Assembly (NCBI RefSeq): GCF_014805625.2
Contig: NW_023998433.1
Span: 5,021,757-5,085,756 of the forward strand
From: Glossina fuscipes
Lineage: Eukaryota > Arthropoda > Insecta > Diptera > Glossinidae
Length of the DNA stretch: 64,000 bases
Direction of reading: 5' to 3'
Of the stretch, positions 18,253 through 30,673 are shown in pieces. Below the pieces are notes generated by a model. It was not told the DNA's origin and did not search any database. It saw only the letters and a program-made list of their open reading frames with translations. The stretch's first letter is position 1. Every line of letters begins with the position of its first letter. The position numbers were made by a program, and so were the translations under genes.

Positions 18253-19482
18253 TATATATTGTTTTTCTCAATAATTGCCTAGCCAAAGTGAAATAATGGT
18301 TAAAATACATGCAATTACTTAACAGGAACAGTAAATAAAAATAACAACAAATTGCTACTAATTGTGCCTCTTATTTACACTCAATTCGAAACACATAGAC
18401 ATAACATACTAGCCAACAATAGCCAATTTCTTATTTTGAGTACACGTCTAACTAGAAAATAACTTTTACTTATTTGTTAATTGTTAAACTAAACTTTTTG
18501 GCCAGATACATGGGTCATTGCAGTAAGCTATAGTATTTAAAAAATTTGTATATAATTGCATATGTATAAATACGTAGATATATAAAAATATAAACATATA
18601 AACATAAGCTATGAGCGCAATCTTAAGTCCGATCATGTACTAAATGAAAATAATGAAAAGAAAGAAATAATGAAAGAGTAGATTTTTCTATTTAAGCTGA
18701 TTATGGAGGCTTTCAAACGCACACTGCTTGATAGTTTAACTCACGTAGTGAATTATGTCGAGAATAAGTCGCGATTATGTATATTTTATCACACGTTTGC
18801 ATGGTATAATAATGAATTACACCTCAAAGCTCACCCTAAAGTAAAAATTTATTGCGAAATAGATGCTTTGAATGGAAGATTTCTGAACGCTATCTTAATA
18901 TTATACTTGATCACAATCTTGATCTTCTGTTTTTAAAAGCGAGAAAACAAAATAAACATGTAGGAATATTATATTTGATCGTCACCGCATCTTTTATACC
19001 CATCACTATCCTAAAAAGGACAAAAAAGGTAAAAGAAGTACATTTTCATTTTCTATAACATGAAGTAGGCGCGGCTGATTTTTTCTATTTTCAAAATAAA
19101 AGTTTTCGTCACATAGGTAAGTCCTTTGAAAAGTTTGGATCACTTCTAAATTCTTTTGGAAATTTGTAAGGGATCTCTTCATTTTCGCTAACGAGGGAAT
19201 ATTTATGGCGGACCTTGCACAGACGGACATGCTTAGGAAAACATGCTCTTGAAAAAAAATATATGGTTTTGTTACACTACAATATGGGGTATGACAGGTA
19301 AATTTTTTCCATTTTTGTGAAGGGTTACGCATCGTCCATGGAATATGCGTTTAAATTTTTGTATGTTTAGCTGCTATAGTTTATGAGTAATGAGCAATCA
19401 GTTTACGTGGTGTTGTGGACCTGTCCTTCGACCGATGTAGCCCATTTACAATATCAACTTGCGTGCAAGAACTTCCAATGTG

Positions 19483-20553
19483 CTTGGTTCAGTGATAAGA
19501 GAGTTGGCGAGGTAGCAGTTACGACAATTCGACATCGCATTACGGCGTCAGATTCTTTAAAAAAGACCCTGAAAACCATTTATATTTTTATGTGAAGATT
19601 ACATAGAAAATAAGATATCGCTCGGTAATGCCAGCAAAACAGGTTATTCTGGTGTTCAATTCAATATCAAACTAGGAATAATGAACCCATTTTTTCTGCC
19701 ATGAAGTCTATCGCAAAAAAATTGTAGCATCCCTTTTGCATCACATGCCGTTCCAATCATATTAACATTGGAAAAACAGATAAAATCGCACACGTCGTAT
19801 AAGGCCGCGCATTAAATATCGTATACCACTTCGGCTAATATAGTTTTGTTTTTGTTTTTGTGGTAAAATGCCAAAAATGATCCCTTGTTGCCACGTAGAA
19901 TGGAAGTGGGTTCATAAAGTGAACTGCCGTTGCCTATATACACTAAAAAAAAATTTGTTATCAAAGATCTTATTATTCGTGACTTCTGTTCGTCAGAAAA
20001 TTCTAAAAATTAGTTTTTTTCGCCAAACAAAATCTCACTTTTTATGAAAACCCTTACACAATCGAAACATGCGATCCAACTTCTTCACATCAATTTGATA
20101 CGCCCGCACACTAATAGTCAGCAATTTCTATCGTGAAATGTTGAAAACTGCAATTTTTCTTAATTTCAGTAGCTTCCATCCTATGGCCAAAATACGACAT
20201 TGTAATTAATTCGTCAAAATATCTCAGAAATTTTGGAAATTTGGAAATTTAAGTTGAACACAAAAATACGGAAAATCTCCAAATAACAGACCGACGGATA
20301 TGCTTAACTAGATTCCTATAATAAATTTGGCATCGATTGATATAACGTAAAGTGAGTAAGGGTACAACAATATCTATCCTTTAAGATTAAGTTACAATTT
20401 TATGTGAAGCAGGCCAAAAAAGATGAATAGGCAAAAAAACAACATAATTGTAGGACATTGATGAATTATGCCTGGCGCGTTGCAACTTTGAAGGGACAAA
20501 CGGTCATATAATATAAATTTTAAGCATAGCCGACCCGATACGTAAACGAAGGC
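19483..20553 (+). repeat. Repeat family C, copy 1, interrupted by family A
   Basis: The sequence from ACATCGCATTACGGCGTCAG at 19531 through AATGCCAGCAAAACAGG, and again from GCAACTTTGAAGGGACAA at about 20467 to TACGTAAACGAAGG, is nearly identical to an uninterrupted copy at 22974-23285. In copy 1 the two parts are separated by about 670 bp. The element interrupts family B. Confidence 0.65.
19797..20466 (+). repeat. Dispersed repeat family A, copy 5 (innermost)
   Basis: Bounded by the family C join (CGTCGT on the left, GCAACTTTG on the right). It begins AAGGCCGCGCATTAAATATCGTATACCACTT and contains TTCGTCAAAATATCTCAGAAATT and ACAGACCGACGGATATGCTT. It is the long form, like copy 1. Confidence 0.65.
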
Positions 20554-20757
20554 AAATTTGATGTCGGTGCCTGCATTTTTGTGGACCGGAGAATGTTTAC
20601 AGCAGACGGACAGACGAACATGCTTAAATCGATGTAGAAGTTGATGCTGATCAAGAATATATATACTTTGGGGGATCTCTAATGCCTCCTTTTGGGCTTT
20701 CCAAACGTTTTGACAAAACGAATCCTTCTGTGATGGGTATGAAAAAATTAGATTTTG

Positions 20758-21442
20758 TGTTCATTACTAATATATTACAACAAATGTATCGATAAAAATC
20801 GCATCGGATATTTAAGCATGGTACTACTACAGCCGCTATACAAATCTGGAAAAAATGAAACACGTTCGACACAATCGGAAATTTGTAGTAAACTTTAATT
20901 TTCTTAATATTGCCGTTAATATAATTCACTTTTCATTAATTAAAGAGATCAATTTCTCCAGAAATGAATACTTTGGTTTATAATTTAGGAAATATGTACA
21001 TATTTTACTGTTTTGACCGTTTGAAGAGTACAAGAAAAAATAGCGAATTTACTCAATTTTGTTATTAACTTATATATGCAATTTTTTTAGTGAAAATCAC
21101 TTCCTACCTTATCTTGGCACCTTCATTGCCAGTGTTGAAAAGGTTGAATAAGGCTTCGCAATGTTTTAAAAAGACTTTTTAGTGCTTATTACACTATCGT
21201 TACAAATTAGTGCCGAAAAAGTTAGGGGTATTTTTTACGTCTTTTTTTTTAGTAATTGTTAGCAAACGCGATCTTTATTCTGGTGTAAGCTGTTTCGTAA
21301 GCAGATATTCATGTAAAGTGTTCCTCATATGGTTTTCTACATATATATCTCTAGTTCTCGTTCATATAAAATTTTTTACGGCTTTTCGAAAATTCTGAAC
21401 TGTCAGACGGATGGACTGACGATTTATAAAGGAATTACATTT

Positions 21443-21481
<39 letters not shown>

Positions 21482-22189
21482 TATTTGTATATATATTATT
21501 GTGTGTAATATAATATATATTATTGTAATTATTTGTGTGCTCAAAGAATATAAATTTCAGAATATCAAAGAATTTTAAATTGAAATCTTTTTGTTAAGAT
21601 ATTTCAACGATGCATGATCGGCTTGAGACCTACGTCGTCTATGGCTGCATGTGTATAAAATAATCAATTATAGTATTTAGTGTATATTTAATGAAAAATA
21701 AGGAAGTCTTTCAACGTTCACCTATGTGTGTGTTTACATGATATGCACTAACCCACCCAAATTTCATAATCGTAAACAACCAATCAACCGAATCAGTATC
21801 AATAGTTTTAAGATAAAGAATTCTTTGTTAATAACAGATTTTTAATAATGTTCGATAAATACAAAACCAACAAACACAAAATAAGTGCATACTTTGTTGC
21901 ATCATCGTAAAAAGTCTATATTTTTAATACAACATATATTCTGCCTGTGTCTATGAAAAATTATTTATTAAACAGATTTTAGAAATAGTTATAAACATAT
22001 AGTTGAGAAATTTTGAAAAATAAAATAACAAAATTAATTACTTATGTTATATTCGCTTAGGGATTAATCTTTTTTGACGTTTTCAAATTGATTTCACATG
22101 TTTTTTTATTAGATGCGGAGAGTGGGTAAGTCGATCGGGATTTCCTTCGCACTGAAGTTCTAAGCAAATTTAAATATGACATTTGACAA
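20758..22189. other. Intergenic, with AT microsatellite
   Basis: No supported gene. A perfect (AT)n run lies at about 21446-21478. Short frames here are AT-rich chance openings. Confidence 0.5.
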
Positions 22190-22545
22190 GTACAAAACAC
22201 TATAGTGAATCGCGGCCTACCATTAAATACCCTACAACGTTCTATAGTCCCATTCATATAAAAACTTGCTAAAAAAGGTAAAGGGAATAATCGAAGGTGG
22301 TCCCATCCGAACCATTTTCAATAGAGTTTGTGCTTGGACTAAGCAAGTCAGTGTATCAAATTTCATCAAAATATTTCAAATATAACGGTCTATGGTCTGA
22401 ACAAAAAAAGCAAAGCTCGATGGACGAAGAGACAAGCTTAAATCGATTCACAATGCGATTCAAAACGTAATTCTGAATCGATCGGTACAATAAGACTTGG
22501 TTTCATCCCAAGTGCTTCTGTGTTGCATGCGCAAATCTTAATATA
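22190..22545 (+). repeat. Dispersed repeat family A, copy 6
   Basis: ACAAGTACAAAACACTATAG, CGCGGCCTACCATTAAATA and CCCTACAACG begin the copy. GTGTATCAAATTTCATC and GATTCTGAATCGATCGGTAC follow, then GTGCTTCTGTGTTGCATGCG. The right end is truncated near ATATATTTC. Confidence 0.68.
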
Positions 22546-22973
22546 TTTCTCACAAATAATTATATGCACAAATATGGGTTTGTTTATCCCATCCAAATAT
22601 TAATGGTAAATTATTTTTGGTTTTGCAATATATTTTTATGTCTCTCCTTTTATCAAGCGCTTCCTTCTTCGTTCGTCATTACATGTGTTCCAATTATCTG
22701 AGGTTATCGCAGCAAGCAAATACAAAATAAATAATTAATTAACTCTATGTGCAATTATCACCATTCCAGTCTACGCTCCTGAATAGCGAACACTTCAATT
22801 TTCACTTCCTGTTTTATAAAAAATATATTTTCTATTTTAAAGAAAAATTGTATGCGTGGATTTGTTTCTAATCGAAAATGCCACACGGGGTGAGCTTTCC
22901 GATGAGGAGTGCGTGAAAATTGAAGGAATGAATATTGCTGATAAGAAAATAGCGAGCTAGCTCTATTCTACAT

Positions 22974-23285
22974 CGCATTACGGCGTCAGGTTCTTTAAAA
23001 AAGACCCTGAAAACCATTTATATTTTTATGTGAAGATTACATAGAAAATAAGATATCGCTCGGTAATGCCAGCAAAACAGGTCATTCTGGCGCATTCCAG
23101 TCCAGTTTAATATCAAACTGATAATGAATCCATTTTTTCCGCCTTGAAATTTACCGCAAAAAAAATTGTAGCATTCCTTTTGAATCCTATTTCAAATCGT
23201 AAACGTCGTGCAACTTTGAAGGGACAAGCGGGCATATAATATAAACATTAAGCATAGTTGACACGGTACGTAAACGAAGGCAGAT
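22974..23285 (+). repeat. Repeat family C, copy 2 (uninterrupted)
   Basis: About 310 bp matching the two separated parts of copy 1 at 19531-19797 and 20467-20550 at high identity. The left flank GATAAGAAAATAGCGAGCTAG also resembles the left flank of copy 1, so the element probably starts further left. A frame through 22880-22970 (DEECVKIEGMNIADKKIAS) hints that it derives from a coding transposon, but the family is not recognised. Confidence 0.6.
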
Positions 23286-24346
23286 CATATTGTTTTAAGA
23301 ATTTTTGAAAATCCGTGGGAGCATTACGCCTGCGGTTCCATGCCAGTGTTTCGCTGATCAGTAAGTTTGTGTAATTAATGCACATAAATTACGCTCTCTC
23401 TAATTCTCTAACTGCGCAGCTAAGCCAGATGAAAAGTAACGTCTTAATTACGACTTAAAGTAACTGGTTTTCAATTCGTTTCGTTAGGAGGCCTTTAGTG
23501 TAACGTTGAAACCATAAACACACAAGCATTCAAGGTGCTGTTCGCGAGAATTGTTTAGTATTAGTAGATATTTTTTTATACGTTTAAAAATTCTGATCCT
23601 AATATTATCGATATTAGCACCACGCTTGCATAAATTGTAACCAAACAAAATTAAATGGTATCCACTCGCACTCATGGACTATATTATAATTTCGACTTGA
23701 GACTTTTCGTAAAATATTTTGTAAATTTTTAGCGTGTACTACTCCCCCTCATAATAAAAACTTTTCGCTATAAAAATTAGTTTTTTCTTTTATTTTTTCA
23801 CAATAAATTTAATTACTGAAATTGCGTAGTCGGTTAGTAAATTGTAAAGAATTTAAGAATTTGAGTATATATAGTAAATACATAATTATAAAAAATACTA
23901 TAGACAAAACTGAGCTGTGAAAACTTAAATAAAAGCGAAAGAATTTATACTTGATGTAAACCAAACTTGCTTATATCCATCGCCAGTTTGGAATTAAAGG
24001 AACAAATCTTTAACAAATTATAAATATGAATACCGGAGAAATTTGCGATAAAATGGACTGCCGCCTATAAGAGTATATCACTGGAGAAATGATTGAGTTC
24101 GTAAATCACGACTTTAGTAGATAAAGAGGTAGACAACCGGATATGGCCCAAGCGATCGCACTATTCGCGCTCAACTCGAATATGCGGATCGTACAAGACT
24201 ATGTATCAAATACCTTTTTCCATTTATTAAAAACATTAACAAAATTAATGGACCATGTGCAGTGGATATAATAAATGTGTTTGTATTTAGCAAGTTGCTG
24301 ACGTAAGGATTGTATGAATTGCTTTTAATGAGTACGAAAGTAATTT
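23286..24346. other. Intergenic and TBC1D13-type 3' flank
   Basis: No gene seen. A minus-strand polyadenylation hexamer (TTTATT on the plus strand, 24223-24228) lies 119 bases beyond the stop of the RabGAP gene and may end its transcript. Confidence 0.45.
24223..24228 (-). terminator. Candidate polyadenylation signal for the RabGAP gene
   Basis: AATAAA on the minus strand, 119 nt after the stop codon. Confidence 0.4.
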
Positions 24347-26106
24347 TCATAGGGATACGGCTTTAGAGAGTAAAACATTAACATCCATGAATGGGTAGTT
24401 TTGTAGTAATTTGACATTGGAAGCAAAATCGTTTTGCAATATTTGATCACGTTGTATTCTGAAATGACAAATAATTTAGTTGTTCAGTTGAGCAATTTTT
24501 TTAATTATGTTAGTAAACCAACAAAATCATAGCACAGCAAATCTTTAAGAGAAATTGAAAGCGCTGTTCGTCTGAGAATACCGAGTCCCAAATCCGCACA
24601 ACATCGGGTAGCGGAAACTCTTGTGAAAGTATTAACGAAATCCATCTATAAGGATTTAACCTAGACGTTATTTCATAAAAATGAAAAAATTCCAAACACA
24701 CCTGAAGCTATAGTATTGCGGATGTAATTCTTGGCTTTTAAGGCGTTCATAGATTTGCAAATCCCGTTCTTGAAGCATTTGCGATAAACGTTTCATCATG
24801 TTTTTGATGCCGCCCTCTGAGTCATCGAGGGTTTTTATAAAAAAATCACGCATTTCAGCCATAAGAGCCGTAAAGCAAAAGAAACAATCGGCTTCAGCAT
24901 GTTCTTTAATCGGTTAGTAAGAAATGCATGATAGTAAACACAAAAAAAATTTAATTACGAACAAAACCCACCTCTATAATCGGGGTCTGGATCGGATGCC
25001 ATTACATAGTAAATAGGACCAATAATTTCATTCATGCCTTGAACGTAGCTTTGCCCAGGATTTAATTTTGCGTATAAAAATAAAATCCGTTGAACCACCT
25101 CCCAATGAGCTTCTTGGCCTTCCTCCATGGCCTCATAAGTTTCCTCGGAACGTTTTGTAATAAGATTTATCTATTTAGAAACGCACAATTAACATTAGCA
25201 GGGCTATCATAATTAGGTTTTGTATAGATGCGTAAGAAATACCTGCTACTTTGGGTTTATGAATGCATGCATTTGATGCAAAATTTTTAATTAATATATT
25301 TTTTATATATTCACGGCGATTAACTTTAACAATTTACGAGGAAAATCCCCTACCTTCGTTATTCCCAGTCCCTTACGTTCAACATTTGCTGCCTTCAGCA
25401 CCGAAGGTACTACCCTTTGGTGCAGTCGGCGTTCACCGTTACTGTTGACTACAATGTCACACGGGTACTCTGTGGGCTGTTGGAAAAATGAAATGTCCGG
25501 GCACAAACGCCGTACATCTTTATCAATTTGTAGGAGGAATTCATTGTCATTGAAGAAGATATTCCATGCACTCTCAGCGCCCTCACTCAACGGATGATCA
25601 TTCAAGCAGTCACTTTTTGCGTCCAACTTGTGATCTTCTTTTAATCCCGGCGGCAGTACGAGCTCTTCAATAAATTGTCTGTACAGAGCTCTCTTTTTAG
25701 TCAAAGTTTCTTTCCAACTTTCTCTATTCGTCCCCAAATAACCCAACAATAATTTCCAGCAATGCGGTCTTAAGCTTTTCACATCTGGTATGCCTGTTTA
25801 TGTAGTAATAGCAGGAAGACATCCATTTAAACATGGTTTGACAATTAAAAAAAAAAAGAATAATTTTATTTAGTGTTATCCCTTTGACCGGTTTGCATGC
25901 AGATATATGTACACACCATTGAAGCACAATTGCCGTAAGTAACTTAGATCGATCTCATCTTCGGCCAGAGCATCTTCGAATTCTTTAACGCTTCAAATTC
26001 ATCGTTCAAAATTAAATATATTAATATTATTTTTTTTTTTTTTAGTTTAATTAAAGAAAGTGCAGAAATTTTCTTTTATTACCCACCGTGCTTTAAAGAC
26101 CGACAT
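24347..26106 (-). CDS. TBC1D13-type RabGAP (TBC domain family member 13 orthologue)
   Basis: Seven minus-strand exons join in frame to 389 aa: 26106-26087, 25990-25917, 25793-25354, 25170-24972, 24903-24702, 24645-24523 and 24458-24347 (stop TGA at 24349-24347). Introns are 56-183 bp with GT-AG ends. The protein starts MSVFKARVKEFEDAL. It carries the dual catalytic fingers of TBC GAPs: arginine finger IDKDVRR at 121-127 (IxxDxxR) and glutamine finger YVQG at 220-223. HAEADCFFCFTALMAEMRD, the ILSQEFPLPDVVRIWDS line and a C-terminal LLQNYPFMDVNVLL match TBC1D13, whose human form is about 400 aa. TBC1D13 accelerates GTP hydrolysis by Rab proteins (Rab35 in mammals) and affects endosomal trafficking. 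The donor of exon 6 (TT-GTTGGT) is weak, so that junction is the least certain; it was chosen because it keeps the frame. Confidence 0.9.
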
Positions 26107-28199
26107 ACTAATATCGTTCTAATGAAATCTTTTGTTGCTGCATTTCAATGAATAATGTAGCGAGGGTTACCAACTTCTTTTAGCGGATAATTTATGGGTA
26201 TTTAATAGATTTAATCACACCTCTTCGGACTTATAACAAAATTTTTTAGATAGGCATTATGCTTTACCAACGTTAACAAGATAACGAAAAAGGCATTTAC
26301 TTTAACCAGTTCTTTATGAGTTCTGAATTGAAGTAAATATTGAAAGAGATTAAAAAGTACATTTTTACGGATAAGGAGTGAACTAATGTTAATCAATTAA
26401 ATTGAATTGAACGTCTAAGCAAATATACATATATGTTTGCAATCCCTTAGAGTATAAACTTCGTAAGCAAATAAAATTTTTTCCCCTTTTTTTTTAATTT
26501 CGGGATAGCAATTTCTTCGATCGTAACGTTTAGATCGTATAGAAAAATATGGTATCAATATATAAAATTTCAAGTACTTGTGATCCTAATAAGCGGATGT
26601 TAAGGGGCGAAATATTTAAGTTTGCTTAGAAAATTTTAACCGATTTCTTTTTTATTCTGAGAAAAAGGGAAAAGAAGATTTTGTTTTTTAATTTCTTAGA
26701 TGAATCAATAGACACATCTTATTAGCTTTTGAAATTAACATAATGAGTTCTTATTTGGAGAGATAAGCAGACAGGCAAAATGAAGCAAATACATTCTTGT
26801 ATTCACTTGTATGTTCGTATAAAGAGTATTAAAAGTTTTTCCGTGCCCCTTCGTTTCTTAGCTAAATTTTTGAGCTGTGATTTTAAATTGTTGGGAAAAG
26901 AGAAGAAACATTAATCAGCATAATTTATCGATCAGCATAATTTATCGTTGACGCTAGGTTTGGAGAAGACAGGTAAATGCCTGTAGTTCATTTGGAAGGC
27001 TAGATGCCAACTCAATATATATAAGCCTCTTATTCTAGATAAGCAGCCGAGATTGTATGTATGTACGTCAATTTATTAAAATCATGTTTACCACCTGAAA
27101 GCTTTTGTGCAAAAGAATATGTTTCGCTTCACATAAAACCTTTCTTTATTAAGTCCAAAGATTAGATAAATCGTTTCGCGAATATGTTTAAGACAATGGC
27201 ATGATGATGAAGCAAAGGAGGCTTTTGAATTAAAGATCGAATGTTATTTTAGAGATTTAAGTTCAATTTAAAATTTTTCTATATAAACATAAATTTTCCA
27301 GAACTGTCTTGATCGAAGCACTGCAATATGTAAAAAGTTTTAATTGTTTTTTTTTTCTATTACTTGCTTGTAAAGATACAGATGATTCAAGGCTAAGCAT
27401 GTATTAATATTTATTTATCAGAAACATTAGTATAGCCGATTGTGTGGTTAGAAGGTGAAGGCACCGCTGATGTCGGTGCGGGGGTATCGTAAAGCAAATA
27501 AAACCATTCTCTTTTATGTTTCATTACTTATATACATTACCGATCACGATACTTGCTCATCTGCCATTAAGAGATAAGATGATTTTCTCAAGCATTAAAT
27601 TAATGAAAATCGATGCGATGCCAATGAATCAATAGACGTCATAAGACAAATTTTGAAAGCATCTGGATTTTCGTATGTAAGTAAATAGCTAGATGGCAAT
27701 GTGGACAACGTATCAAAAAATATCGGAAGCTTTCATGTGGAGTTTTGGATGTAATATTACTATGGGATAAAAAAGATTACATTTTGTTTTTTAATCCATA
27801 TGAGTGAAGTATTTGTTGATCATTGGTTAACTAAGACAAACCGGCTCTGCTGTATACAGATGATGAGCGCATTTCATTTAAGTACTGAAATTTCGTATTT
27901 ATTTCAGTTTCTATCTATTTACTCAAAAAAGCACAATATACATTTATATATATATATAAAATTTGTATGTCTATAATTAAAAGCAAACAAAGAAACAAAC
28001 AAATTTATTACTAAAGAAATATGATGGAAACTAAAATTTTTCATAAACATTTTTGAAATGTTTCTCAATTGAGAAACGTCTGCGAAAAGAAAGCGTCCGT
28101 GTACGGTGTATTGATTCGTGCGCCAAGTTCTACGAATATAAATATGATTAGAAGAATCGGTTACGCGTAGGACTATTACATTTTATTGCACGTTAATAT
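26107..28199. other. Intergenic between RabGAP and a small ORF
   Basis: AT-rich with no supported gene. The promoter of the RabGAP gene should lie at its left edge. A short hairpin (GCACCG...CGGTGC at about 27461-27479) is visible but without context. Confidence 0.4.
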
Positions 28200-28484
28200 A
28201 TGAGAAAATTCTATATGGAAAAACGACCATCATTTTGGAAAGTGCCTGAATTTGGATTGGATAAGCAGCAGCAGGCAGTAACTGGTACAATTAAATCAGC
28301 CTTAATTAAAACGCATTTAAAACAACACAATCGTATACAAAAACATGTCCGCTTTAAAGATGGCTATGATAAGGAAATGAAAGTAAAAATAAGAAAAATA
28401 ATTATTATTTCTTTTAAAAGCAAATTAAAAACGCCAGTTAATTCACTGTTTGTTGCTCGATCAGATTGCACGTATCACGCATAG
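28200..28484 (+). CDS. Small hypothetical protein, 94 codons
   Basis: It starts with a genuine ATG and reads MRKFYMEKRPSFWKVPEF, then a basic, glutamine-containing stretch (LIKTHLKQHNRIQKHVRFKDGYDKEMKVK). The first 65 codons have balanced composition and look like coding sequence; the last 30 are lysine/isoleucine-rich and may be intronic, since AAA-GTAAAAATAAG at about 28379 could serve as a splice donor. No family is recognised and there is no signal peptide or membrane helix. It could be a small gene, the first exon of a larger one, or chance. Confidence 0.35.
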   Translation: MRKFYMEKRPSFWKVPEFGLDKQQQAVTGTIKSALIKTHLKQHNRIQKHVRFKDGYDKEMKVKIRKIIIISFKSKLKTPVNSLFVARSDCTYHA

Positions 28485-30499
28485 TCTCTATAAACATTTA
28501 TTACACAGTTTTAAATAATACGAGCTGATTCAATTTTGCTTTCAGTTTGTTTGTAAGTGTGGCAGTAGATTTAATTTGGCAAACGATATATGTGTGTATA
28601 TAAAAAACACACGCAAAATACATGAACGCATTTTCTATACTACATCATTTTGGCCCAATTAAATCTGTTCGTGCTTGTTTTCTATAATAACGGTAATGTG
28701 CTGTAGCTGCTTTTCATTTATTAACTACAAAATTCGTACGTTACTTGGCCGAGCAAATGCTTTGCCAGTTAACGCAATTGGAATAAACGCAAACGCCTAA
28801 CAACGTTCCCGTTCAATTAATACGATCGATTCGAATAACTTCAATAATCACTGATTTACTGCATTCATTGTAACGAGTATATTTAAGTAGGTAATCGCTC
28901 AACGGGAAATTTTATAAATTGTATACATATTCTTAAGCGACTTAGCCGTTGATTTCAATACTCAAAGCTTTTTATGAAGGAACTAAAAAACTTGGTCGGA
29001 TTCTCATTGTCCGATAAAATTCGACAACCATTATAATCGGTTGAGAAGTTCGCAGTCACAACTAGCAAACATATCAAATTTGGATACTTTCGCTTACTTT
29101 GTGTTGTATTTACTAAATTATCTTTCCACTACATTTACGCTTTCCGTTACATGTTACTTCAGGTTTGAGTTATTCATAAGTTTGCCTATGGAAATCAGCA
29201 TTTCTTTGAAAGGTCTGTTCTTACGGGAGGTTCACTTTCAAGATACCGTCAATAGTCATAGAAAATTGGGCGAATCATAGCTCATTCCGACTAATAAATG
29301 AGAGCTATGTGAATACCTACTCTTTGTTGTTTATTGGTAAGCTTCATTTCCCAATTGAAATGAAATTGAAAAGTCACCCTGTTATTAGGATCTCGCTAGT
29401 ATACTACTTGACTGACTATATGGACACCGCATCTGATAGACTTAGATTTTGGCTATTGACACGGTTTAGTAAAACTGTGGGTGGATCTCCGAAATGACAT
29501 AACCAAGCTCATACAGATGTATAGAAATTAGAATATCTGTTGCGAATACTCTTTTACATAGTATTAATGGATTTGGTTGCCATGCGAATGATTTGTTTGT
29601 TTTTACTGCAAGTCGATATCACACATTTAATTGACCTAGATCCGTTTTTGCAGCTTAGGTTTGTGATCCTTATAACGGTATTTTTGTAATGCATTCGTCA
29701 TTTTGTTTCTATTGCAATAAAAATGTAGAACGGATATTAAATCCAAGTGAGGAGTATCTAAACTTCGGCGCATAATAAATTCAAAACAAATATAAAAAAT
29801 TTCGTATTTGTTTGTTTAATTGTTTGCATGCTTGTCTGGCAGCAGGTAGTGTCGTTGTATTTTTTTTTTAGAAAAAGGAGAACAAAAGTAAAAGTTTGTT
29901 TCCAAGAATCTGTTCCCTTGCCTTTTTTTATTCTATATCCCACAAGCTAGAGACGGTATATAGTTGATTTACAACACACGTCGCTATTCGTTTAAAGAGC
30001 TCCTTACCCAATAAACAAGTGGTGGTAAAATAGCCGTCCTTTTGTGAGATAACGACCAACTAAATATATTCAGAACCATAAACTACTCAGATAACAAAAC
30101 TAGTTAAAAACTGACTAAAACTCAAAAATATTGAAATTCTTTTCGATACCAATTTTAAAACACCCAAAAGGAGATATTGACCTTGAGGAATGAAATGGAT
30201 TAACTGTGCAGGAAGGAATGTCCATCAAATGCTATACAAATAAAATTGATATATACTTAGGGCTATCGTTGCGATGTTCTGACTGACCAATAGTCACAAG
30301 AAAGAAGTGATGCTTTTTCTTCTTCTGGTTTTAATGGCTTTGTATTAATTTTGATATATCGAAGGAATAGTCACAATGAGATAGTTCTATATCAATTTCG
30401 TTATAAATCAAGATTGCTATGTCACGTAAAAACAAAATAGTGTTATATTTTGCGACTTGTGACGTCTCTGTTATGTCGTCCAGAATTATGGCCATTAAT
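28485..30499. other. Intergenic, nothing recognised
   Basis: AT-rich. Frames at 29041-29280 and 29309-29497 lack any domain, splice context or composition bias that would support them. Confidence 0.4.
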
Positions 30500-30673
30500 A
30501 TTATAAACTTACTTATTGTTACTATTACAGTTAGTTCAGCTAGAGAAATGAATGCAAAGACTAAAGCACTAGCATCGGCTTTATTAAAAAGTTTACCGCA
30601 CTTGAGATTAGCACCCATGACCATTGAGTTGTTTGTCGAGATCCGTATCGTACCAGGTTATTCAGATGGAAAT
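30500..30673 (-). mobile_element. tRNA-derived SINE, copy 4 (minus strand)
   Basis: On the minus strand, CAATGGTCATGGGTGCTAAT, CTCAAGTGCGG, GCCGATGCTAGTGCTTTAG and CATTTCTCTAGCTGAA align along their length with copy 3 at 62.3 kb (AATGGTCATGGGTTCAAT, TTCAAGTGTGG, AGATGCTAGTGTTTTAA, TATTTCTCTGGTTAAA). The tail is a degenerate GTAATAGTAACAATAAG. The overlapping 97- and 104-codon frames on the two strands are by-products of this repeat and its flanks. Confidence 0.6.

Larger units (their letters stand above)
18945..20757 (+). repeat. Dispersed repeat family B, outer layer of a three-deep nest
   Basis: The left half (about 18945-19482) starts with the family terminus and TATACCCATCAC-TATCCTAAAAAGGAC and runs to CCTTCGACCGATGTAGCCC...CTTCCAATGTG. 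The right half (about 20554-20757) resumes with TTTTTGTGGACCGGAGAATG and ends GTGATGGGTATGAAAA. The uninterrupted copy at 49254-50135 shows these halves are normally adjacent. The material between them is a family C element which itself holds a family A element. Confidence 0.65.

Noticed and set aside
19383..19595. 70-codon plus-strand frame
   Set aside because: Crosses the junction between repeat families B and C, so it is a chimera of non-coding repeats.
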